A stretch of 64,000 bases of DNA from an uncultured Hyphomicrobiales bacterium (GTDB taxonomy: Bacteria > Pseudomonadota > Alphaproteobacteria > Rhizobiales > Devosiaceae): NCBI GenBank assembly GCA_903828145.1, contig CAIKKY010000006.1:372001-436000 (forward strand), in the 5' to 3' direction. The notes under the pieces were generated by a model, which was not told the DNA's origin, ran no database searches, and worked only from the letters and a program-made list of their open reading frames with translations. The translations under genes were made by a program, and so were the position numbers. Below are positions 57,689 through 64,000 of this stretch, piece by piece. Each line of letters begins with the position of its first letter. Position 1 is the first letter of the stretch.

Positions 57689-58426
57689 ATGAGCAACGAG
57701 AATCTGATCCGCGAAGTCGATGATGAGCTGCGTTCTGATCGCATGCGCCAGCTGTGGCGGCAGGCTGGTCCGTGGGTGATCGGCGCGGCCGTTGCCGTGG
57801 TCCTGGCCGTGGCGGTCAACGAGGGTTGGTCGTGGTGGCAGAATTCGAATTCTGCCCGCTCCGCCGATGCCTTCTATTCGGCACTTGATCTGGCCAACGG
57901 CACCGATGCACCAGCCGCCACAGCGGCGCTCGATAAGGTCATTGCCGAAGGCAGCGGCGCCTACCCGGTGCTGGCGCGCTTCCGCGAAGCCTCGCTGCTC
58001 GGGGTCGCTGGCAAGGTCGATGAAGCCGCTGCGGCCTATGATGCCATTGCAGCCAGTGAGAAAAATGCGCACCTGCGCGATCTCGCCTATGTGTTCTCCG
58101 CGCTTGCGCTTGTCGATAAGGGCGATGTGGCCCAGGTCGAACAGCGGGTTACCGGCTTTGTGGTGTCGGCCCATCCGCTGCGCAATGTGGCGCGCGAGGC
58201 GCTTGGTCTTGTGAAGTACAAGGCCGGCCAGCTCGATGCCGCCCGCGCTGATTTTGAGGCGATCCTCAACGATACCGCCACCTCCCGCGATACGTCGAAC
58301 CGGGTGGGTATCTATGTTCAGCAGCTCATTGCTGAAGGCGCCAAAGAACCGCCGAAACCTGAAGCAGCGGCGGCCCCTGCCGATGCCGCTCCGGCTGATA
58401 CGACTGCGGCTCCGGCCGCGAAATAA
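57689..58426 (+). CDS. YfgM-like membrane-anchored TPR protein
   Basis: A 245-residue protein: cytosolic N-terminus with DDELRSDRMRQLWRQ, one membrane helix (about residues 29-50), TPR-like helical repeats to about 215, then an Ala/Pro-rich tail. In gammaproteobacteria the equivalent YfgM binds the SecYEG/PpiD complex and is encoded close to der, as here. ATG 57689 after AAAGGCAA is preferred to the longer frame from 57632. A terminator follows. Confidence 0.82.
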   Translation: MSNENLIREVDDELRSDRMRQLWRQAGPWVIGAAVAVVLAVAVNEGWSWWQNSNSARSADAFYSALDLANGTDAPAATAALDKVIAEGSGAYPVLARFREASLLGVAGKVDEAAAAYDAIAASEKNAHLRDLAYVFSALALVDKGDVAQVEQRVTGFVVSAHPLRNVAREALGLVKYKAGQLDAARADFEAILNDTATSRDTSNRVGIYVQQLIAEGAKEPPKPEAAAAPADAAPADTTAAPAAK

Positions 58427-58443
58427 CACCGTCCGTTTTCCTT

Positions 58444-58482
58444 GCGGCGGCCCCTGCCTGGTGCGGGGGCCGTTGCTTTTTT
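58444..58482 (+). terminator. Intrinsic terminator between the TPR gene and der
   Basis: An 11-pair stem (58444-58454 with 58466-58476, two G-T pairs) followed by six T residues. It probably reduces read-through into der, which begins at 58509. Confidence 0.85.
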
Positions 58483-58508
58483 CCTCCAGACCCGCTTTAG
58501 GGTGAGCC

Positions 58509-59933
58509 ATGTCAGTCACTGTCGCCATCGTCGGCCGCCCCAATGTCGGCAAATCCACGCTCTTCAACCGGCTCGTGGGCAAGCGCATCGCGCTTGTCGA
58601 TGATACGCCGGGCGTCACCCGCGACCGGCGCGAGGCCGAGGGACGGATCGCTGACCTGCGCTTTAAGGTGCTCGATACCGCAGGCTATGAAGACCGCACC
58701 GATGGGTCGCTCGAGTCCCGCATGCGCGAGCAGACCGAAATCGCCATTCGCGATGCTGATGTCATCCTGTTCATGATCGATGCCCGCGCCGGTGTGACGC
58801 CGCTCGATCAGCGCTTTGCCCAGGTCCTGCGCAAGGCCGGCAAGGATGTGCATCTGATTGGCAACAAGGCTGAAGGCCGCGAGGCCCAGCCGGGCCTGAT
58901 GGAGGCCTATTCGCTGGGCTTTGGCGAGCCGGTGGCGCTCTCGGCCGAACACGGCCTCGGTCTTGCCGATCTCCATGCGATTATTGCAGGCGCCATTGAT
59001 GCGGCCGAAGCGCGTTCGCCCACGCCCGAGCCGACCATCGATATCCTGCCCGAAGTGAACGTCGATCTGCCTGAAGATGATGGCACATCCGAAGAGGGGC
59101 CGGCCCCGCGCTGGAACCCGAAGCGTCACCTCAACGTCGCCATCATCGGCCGTCCGAATGCCGGTAAATCCACCCTCATCAACCGCATGGTGGGGGAAGA
59201 GCGCCTGTTGACCGGCCCAGAGGCGGGGATCACGCGCGATTCCATTCTCGTGCCCTGGGCGTATAAGGGCCGCACCATCAATCTCGTCGATACCGCCGGT
59301 ATGCGCCGCAAGGCCCGCATTTCCGAAAAACTCGAAAAGCTCGCGGTGCACGATTCGCTGCGCTCCATCCAATATGCCGAAGTGGTGGTGCTGCTGCTCG
59401 ATGCCACGATCCCGTTTGAAAAACAGGATCTGACGCTGGCCGATCTGGTTGAGCGCGAAGGCCGCGCGCTGGTGATCGCCGTCAACAAGTGGGATCTGGT
59501 TGAAGACAAGCCCAAGGCGCTGGCCGAACTGCGCGAGCAGTGCGAGAGCTACCTGCCGCAGGTCAAAGGCGTGCCGCTCGTCACCATCTCGGGCCTGCAG
59601 GGCCGCAATATCGACAAGCTGATGGACGCGATCTTTGCCATTGAGGCCAAGTGGAACAGCCATGTGTCCACCGCGCGGCTCAACCGCTGGCTCGCCGGGA
59701 TGATCGAAAGTCATTCGCCGCCGGCCGTCTCCGGGCGCCGGTTGAAGCTGCGCTATATGACCCAGGCCAAGATCCGTCCGCCGAGCTTCATCATCTTTGC
59801 CTCGCGGCCCGAGGCCGTGCCGGCGTCGTACCAGCGCTATCTGGTGAACGGCCTCCGCGATGTGTTCAACATGCAGGGCACCCCGATCCGCATCTGGTTG
59901 CGCGGCGGCAAAAACCCCTACGCCAAGGATTAG
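58509..59933 (+). CDS. der: Ribosome assembly GTPase Der (EngA)
   Basis: A 474-residue protein with two tandem GTPase domains and a C-terminal KH-like domain, required for 50S subunit assembly. First domain: GRPNVGKST at 9-17, DTPGVTRD, DTAGYED, and NKAE in place of the usual NKxD. Second domain: GRPNAGKST near 213, DTAGMRRK, NKWD. An acidic linker (DLPEDDGTSEEG) joins the two domains. Confidence 0.96.
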   Translation: MSVTVAIVGRPNVGKSTLFNRLVGKRIALVDDTPGVTRDRREAEGRIADLRFKVLDTAGYEDRTDGSLESRMREQTEIAIRDADVILFMIDARAGVTPLDQRFAQVLRKAGKDVHLIGNKAEGREAQPGLMEAYSLGFGEPVALSAEHGLGLADLHAIIAGAIDAAEARSPTPEPTIDILPEVNVDLPEDDGTSEEGPAPRWNPKRHLNVAIIGRPNAGKSTLINRMVGEERLLTGPEAGITRDSILVPWAYKGRTINLVDTAGMRRKARISEKLEKLAVHDSLRSIQYAEVVVLLLDATIPFEKQDLTLADLVEREGRALVIAVNKWDLVEDKPKALAELREQCESYLPQVKGVPLVTISGLQGRNIDKLMDAIFAIEAKWNSHVSTARLNRWLAGMIESHSPPAVSGRRLKLRYMTQAKIRPPSFIIFASRPEAVPASYQRYLVNGLRDVFNMQGTPIRIWLRGGKNPYAKD

Positions 59934-60026
59934 GCCGGGGGCCTGCCGAATAAGCGGTCTCGGGCCTTTCATTAGCCTTGGCGCGCCCTATACTACGGGC
60001 TCCCGTGGTCAATCCGTAGACGCCCC

Positions 60027-61307
60027 TTGTTCATCGAACTCCTGATTGTCGCCGTCCTCACCCTGATCAACGGCGTGTTGTCCATGTCAGAGCTGGCGGT
60101 CGTTTCATCGCGGCCGGCCCGGCTCAAGGTGTTGGCCGCGAGCGGCGGCACCGGCGCTGAAACGGCGCTGCGCCTTCAGGACAATCCGGGCCGGTTTTTG
60201 TCCTCGGTGCAGATCGGCATTACGCTCGTCGGCGTTTTGTCGGGTGCCTTTTCCGGTGCGACGCTGGGCGAACGGCTGGGCTTCGGCCTTGCGGCGCTGG
60301 GTCTCGAGCCGACCATCGCCATGCCGCTCGGCGTCGGGCTCGTGGTCGTCGCCATCACCTATTTGTCGCTGATCGTGGGCGAACTCGTGCCCAAGCAGAT
60401 CGCACTGCGCGACCCCGAGCGGATCGCTGTGCTGGTTGCACCCTATATGGCGATCGTCGCCATGGTCGCCTCGCCGCTCGTCTTCGTGCTCGATCTGTCG
60501 GGGCGGCTGCTGCTGCGCCTTCTGGGGCAGGCGGGGGCCACCGAGGACCGGGTGACCGATGAGGAGGTGAAGACCATCATTGCCGAGGCCGAAAGTGCGG
60601 GCGTGCTGGAAAGCGAAGAGCGCCACATGATCTCCGGCGTCATGCGCTTTGCCGATCGGTCAGCCCGCGGGCTCATGACGCCGCGCCTCGACGTTGAGCT
60701 GGTCGACCTGTCTGACAATGAAGACGATCTGCTCGATCGGTTGCGCCATATCCGCCACTCGGTGGTGCCGGTGCAGGATGGCGGCGTTGATTCGATTATC
60801 GGCGTGATCGTGCGCAAGGATCTGCTCGATGCGCTGTTTGCGGGCGAGCGTATCGACCTGCGCGCCATGGTGAAGCAGGCGCCCGTTGTTATGGATCGCT
60901 CCGATGCGCTTGATGTGCTGAAGGCGATCCGCGCGTCTGTGGTGCATATCGCGCTGGTGTTCGATGAATACGGCCACTTCGAGGGCATCATCACCCCCGG
61001 CGATATCCTCGAGGCGATCACCGGCGCCTTTCAGGAGGAAGAGGGCGACGATCAGGCCTTTGTCACCCGCGAGGATGGCTCGTGGCTCGTCTCGGGCTGG
61101 ATGCCGGTCGATGAATTCAAGGACAAGCTCGGCGTGCCGGTGCCCCGACACGCCAAGTACGAAACCGTCGCCGGGTTCGTCCTCGCTGAACTCAATCACC
61201 TGCCGGTCGTCGGGGAAACCTTCGAGCGCGGCCCGTGGCGCTTTGAAGTGCTCGACCTCGACGGTCGCCGCATCGACAAGGTGCTGGTGAGCCGCAAACC
61301 GGCTTGA
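60027..61307 (+). CDS. CNNM/CorC-type transporter (hemolysin-family protein)
   Basis: A 426-residue inner membrane protein: DUF21/CNNM membrane domain (about residues 1-190, NGVLSMSELAVVSSRPARLK at the start), a CBS pair (about 205-330, TPRLDVELVD and FDEYGHFEGIITPGDILEAI) and a CorC/HlyC C-terminal domain. Such proteins export or regulate magnesium or cobalt, though the group was first named after hemolysin TlyC. TTG start without a strong binding site. Three bases separate its stop from that of the facing SDR gene. Confidence 0.88.
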   Translation: MFIELLIVAVLTLINGVLSMSELAVVSSRPARLKVLAASGGTGAETALRLQDNPGRFLSSVQIGITLVGVLSGAFSGATLGERLGFGLAALGLEPTIAMPLGVGLVVVAITYLSLIVGELVPKQIALRDPERIAVLVAPYMAIVAMVASPLVFVLDLSGRLLLRLLGQAGATEDRVTDEEVKTIIAEAESAGVLESEERHMISGVMRFADRSARGLMTPRLDVELVDLSDNEDDLLDRLRHIRHSVVPVQDGGVDSIIGVIVRKDLLDALFAGERIDLRAMVKQAPVVMDRSDALDVLKAIRASVVHIALVFDEYGHFEGIITPGDILEAITGAFQEEEGDDQAFVTREDGSWLVSGWMPVDEFKDKLGVPVPRHAKYETVAGFVLAELNHLPVVGETFERGPWRFEVLDLDGRRIDKVLVSRKPA

Positions 61308-61310
61308 ACC

Positions 61311-62048
61311 TCAGAGCGCCGTGAGCGCGCGGCTCGGGTAATCGTAAATCGAGCGGGTGGCGCTCACCCCGGGTTCGACGAGATCAACGATCAGCGGGGC
61401 GACTTCGGCAGGGGTGGTCAGCGTGGCCGGATCTTCCCCCGGCATGGCTTTGGCGCGCATGGCGGTCCGCACCGGGCCCGGCTGCACCAGATTGACCTTG
61501 ATCGGCGTCGTCGCCACTTCGGCGGCATAGCTTTTGACCATGGCTTCCAGCGCCGCCTTGCTGGCCGCATAAGCGCCCCAGAAGGGCTTGGCGCTCTGGG
61601 CGCTGCTTGAGGTCACGAACACCGCGCGGCCCGCCGCCGATTGGCGCAGCAGCAGATCAAACGAGCGGATCAGTCGATAATTGGCTGTGACGTTGAGCGC
61701 CATCGAGCGCTCGAAGTCCTTGGGGTCGAGATGCGAGAGCGGGCTCAGCGTCGCGAGATAACCGGCATTGCCCACGAGCCCATCGAGCCGCCCCCAGCGA
61801 TCAAAAATCGCCTGGCCCATGCGGTCGATCCCCTCATAATCAAGGAGGTCATGCGGCACCAGCGTGGCTTCGCCGCCGGCTTTCCGAATGGCATCGTCAA
61901 GCTCTTCAAGCCCGCCCACGGTGCGCGCGACGCAGAGCACATGCGCGCCGCGCCGCCCGGCCTCCAGCGCCACCTGATAGCCTATGCCGCGCGAAGCGCC
62001 GGTCACCACAATGATTTTGCCCTCAAGGCTTCGCCGGGGGTCGGTCAC
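61311..62048 (-). CDS. Short-chain dehydrogenase/reductase
   Basis: A 245-residue classical SDR: TGASRGIGYQVAL binds the cofactor, GNAGYLA follows, and the Ser / Tyr-x3-Lys set is in VTSSSAQSAKPFWGAYAASKAALE. It is 23 bases after purF and is probably the last gene of the cvpA-purF-SDR operon, an arrangement common in rhizobia. Substrate unknown. Confidence 0.88.
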   Translation of the reverse strand: MTDPRRSLEGKIIVVTGASRGIGYQVALEAGRRGAHVLCVARTVGGLEELDDAIRKAGGEATLVPHDLLDYEGIDRMGQAIFDRWGRLDGLVGNAGYLATLSPLSHLDPKDFERSMALNVTANYRLIRSFDLLLRQSAAGRAVFVTSSSAQSAKPFWGAYAASKAALEAMVKSYAAEVATTPIKVNLVQPGPVRTAMRAKAMPGEDPATLTTPAEVAPLIVDLVEPGVSATRSIYDYPSRALTAL

Positions 62049-62071
62049 GTCATTCTCCTTTGGGGCGAGGC

Positions 62072-63562
62072 TCAGCTCGCTTCGCGCATCAGCGAAACTG
62101 TTTTGGGGTCTTTCGTGCCGCGGCCTTCAAGGTCGGTCAGCGGCGTCGGGTACTGCCCGGTGAAATAATGGTCGGTAAACTGCGGGGCGTCCGCGTTGCG
62201 CTTCTGTCCACCCACGGCCTCATAGAGCCCGTCGATGGAGAGGAACGCCAGCGAATCCGCGCCAATATACCGGCACATGGACTGGAGGTCGGCATGCTGG
62301 TTCGCCAGCAGATGCTCGGGGTCCGGCGTGTCGATGCCGTAATAATCGGAATGATAGATCATCGGGCTCGCCACCCGGATATGCACTTCCTTGGCGCCGG
62401 CATCGCGGATCATCTGCACGATTTTCACGGATGTGGTGCCGCGCACGATGGAATCATCGATCAGCACCACGCGCTTGCCCGCAATCTCGGCCCGGTTGGC
62501 CGAGTGCTTCAGCTTCACCCCGAAGGCCCGGATGGATTGGGTTGGCTCGATGAAGGTCCGGCCGACATAATGGTTGCGGATGATGCCGAGTTCGAACGGT
62601 ATGCCGCTCTGCTGCGCATAGCCGATGGCCGCCGGTGTGCCACCATCGGGCACGGGCACCACCACATCGGCCTCAACCGGGGCTTCCTTGGCAAGATTGA
62701 TGCCCATCCGCTTCCGCGCCGAGTAGACGGCTCGCCCCGAGACGATGGAATCGGGCCGGGCGAAATACACATATTCAAACAGGCACACCCGTTCGGGCCG
62801 CGGCGGGAAGGGGCGCACGCTCTCGATGGTCACCGAGCCGTCCGGCTGTAATTCGCAGATCACCACTTCGCCATTTTGCACATCGCGTACGAATTTTGCG
62901 CCGATGATATCGAGCGCACAGCTCTCAGACGCGAAGATAGGTTTGCCGTCGAGATCACCCAGAACCAGCGGCCGAATGCCATTGGCGTCGCGGGCACCGA
63001 TCAGTTTGGTCCGTGTCATGGCCACCAGCGAAAACGCGCCTTCGAGGTGCATCAGCGCATCAACGAAACGATCCGACGAGGCCGGTTTTTTCGAGCGGGC
63101 AATGAGATGCAGCACCACTTCGGTATCCGACGTGGACTGGCAGATCGCGCCTTCAGAAATCAGATGGCGGCGCAGCGTCAGCCCGTTGGTGAAATTGCCA
63201 TTATGGGCAATGGCGATGCCGCCCACTTCCAGCTCGGCAAACAGCGGCTGCACGTTGCGCAAAATCGTTTCGCCCGTGGTCGAATAGCGCACATGGCCCA
63301 TGGCCATGTGGCCGGGCAGGCGCTTTACTGTGGCCGGATCGGTGAAATGGTCGCCCACAAGGCCCAGTTGCCGCTCGGAGTGAAACTGCCGCCCATCAAA
63401 GCTGACGATACCAGCCGCTTCCTGTCCGCGATGCTGCAGCGCATGCAGGCCCAGCGCGGTCAGCGTGGCGGCTTCCGGGTGGCCCAAAATGCCAAACACG
63501 CCGCATTCCTCGCGCAGCGTATCATAGTCCCAGTCGGCAATGGCGTGATCGGGGCGGCTCAT
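62072..63562 (-). CDS. purF: Amidophosphoribosyltransferase
   Basis: A 496-residue enzyme that starts purine synthesis by moving ammonia from glutamine to PRPP. A 19-residue propeptide precedes the nucleophile Cys20 (EECGVFGI), exposed on maturation. The glutaminase half has HRGQEAAGI and GHVRYSTTG; the phosphoribosyl half has the PRPP loop VVLIDDSIVRGTTS and cysteines compatible with the B. subtilis-type enzyme. ATG 63562 is six bases after GGAG; ATG 63568 abuts the GGAG and the longer frame to 63661 is unlikely. Confidence 0.95.
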   Translation of the reverse strand: MSRPDHAIADWDYDTLREECGVFGILGHPEAATLTALGLHALQHRGQEAAGIVSFDGRQFHSERQLGLVGDHFTDPATVKRLPGHMAMGHVRYSTTGETILRNVQPLFAELEVGGIAIAHNGNFTNGLTLRRHLISEGAICQSTSDTEVVLHLIARSKKPASSDRFVDALMHLEGAFSLVAMTRTKLIGARDANGIRPLVLGDLDGKPIFASESCALDIIGAKFVRDVQNGEVVICELQPDGSVTIESVRPFPPRPERVCLFEYVYFARPDSIVSGRAVYSARKRMGINLAKEAPVEADVVVPVPDGGTPAAIGYAQQSGIPFELGIIRNHYVGRTFIEPTQSIRAFGVKLKHSANRAEIAGKRVVLIDDSIVRGTTSVKIVQMIRDAGAKEVHIRVASPMIYHSDYYGIDTPDPEHLLANQHADLQSMCRYIGADSLAFLSIDGLYEAVGGQKRNADAPQFTDHYFTGQYPTPLTDLEGRGTKDPKTVSLMREAS

Positions 63563-63675
63563 GGGCATCTCCGGGGGCGGCAATGCGGCTACACTGTTGC
63601 ACTCAGCGGCACGGGCTGAACCGGGCAATTGCGCCTTCGCGCCGCACCCGTCAACCCACAAACACGGAATTCCGC

Positions 63676-64000
63676 TCAGGCGCCGTTGCCGCTTTTGGCG
63701 GCCGGTGCTGCCGGGGCCGCGTCCTGCGGCAAATCACTTTCAAGCCCGTCGGTCGCATCATCCGCCGGGGCTGTGCCAGCATCGGGCGCGGTCGTCTCGT
63801 CGGGCGAGGCCTCCTCGGTCCCGGTGTCGTCGGCGCCGGTGCGCTTGTGAATGAGGTCGGTCACCTGCTTTTCAAGATCAGGCGGCAGCACGGCAACAAG
63901 GCTGTCCCCCAGGCTTTCAAGCATGGGCAGGGTCTTTGAATCCTTGGCAAAGGCCACAAGGTTCTGCGGCAGCAGCCAATTGCCGAAAATCACCACGACT
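63676..64000 (-). CDS. cvpA: CvpA-family membrane protein, C-terminal part (partial)
   Basis: The frame runs off the end of the window. The visible 108 residues start after the membrane region (VIFGNWLLPQNLVAFAKDSKTL), have LGDSLVAVLPPDLEKQV, and end in an acidic, alanine/proline-rich tail (from about TGADDTGTEE). Alphaproteobacterial CvpA proteins have such tails, and the gene precedes purF, its usual partner. CvpA was named for colicin V production and is linked to envelope integrity. Confidence 0.82.
   Translation of the reverse strand, partial: VVVIFGNWLLPQNLVAFAKDSKTLPMLESLGDSLVAVLPPDLEKQVTDLIHKRTGADDTGTEEASPDETTAPDAGTAPADDATDGLESDLPQDAAPAAPAAKSGNGA

Overview
The window is dense, high-GC, leaderless-style alphaproteobacterial chromosome. 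Gene order and family types (ArsR beside an Atm1-type exporter, a propionyl-CoA to succinyl-CoA operon, a YfgM-like gene before der, cvpA-purF, a Tat-exported sugar-binding protein) point to Hyphomicrobiales, probably near Devosia or Pelagibacterium. The genus is a guess from gene content. There is no rRNA, CRISPR array, transposase or integrase; one tRNA gene (tRNA-Gln, CUG) is present.

Layout. 1-5.5 kb: end of a probable cysS, citramalate synthase (cimA), a LysM membrane protein, an ArsR regulator fused by stop/start overlap to an Atm1-type exporter, and a small membrane protein. 5.5-11.5 kb (minus): RND pump, adaptor and PadR regulator, with palindromes upstream, then cysQ. 11.7-17.9 kb: pccB-pccA-mcm-mce, a complete propionyl-CoA to succinyl-CoA pathway with 4-base overlaps. 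17.9-20.4 kb: an orphan phage-tail-like DUF2793 protein and a sulfotransferase. 20.4-28.3 kb (minus): a surface-polysaccharide operon (GT2, rfbB-D-A-C for dTDP-L-rhamnose, Wzm/Wzt exporter, a two-domain glycosyltransferase).

28.3-37.9 kb is a carbohydrate locus of unknown substrate: a creatininase-family hydrolase, a FucU-type mutarotase, a Tat-exported binding protein with two permeases but no ATPase, and facing them a tightly overlapped operon of BtpA/SgcQ protein, M42 (SgcX-like) hydrolase, FGGY kinase and SIS isomerase. This is the best candidate for an undescribed pathway. 38-43 kb holds a FAS1 protein, an unlisted 46-residue membrane protein, two paralogous ~105-residue winged-helix proteins (one coupled to a MASE1-like membrane protein), a GH3 enzyme and the tRNA, with an AT-rich, repeat-containing stretch around the first paralogue.

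43-64 kb is mostly housekeeping: ppx/gppA-rlmE, two tandem DHA2 drug exporters, an acyltransferase-fold protein, guaB, an RsmB-type methyltransferase, tspO, an OafA-type acyltransferase, guaA followed by a 44-base tandem repeat, a second sulfotransferase, nnrU, a YfgM-like TPR protein with der, a CNNM/CorC transporter, and the minus-strand cvpA-purF-SDR group. Many start codons are GTG or TTG; where the upstream start looked wrong I chose the one supported by a ribosome binding site and family length, and say so.
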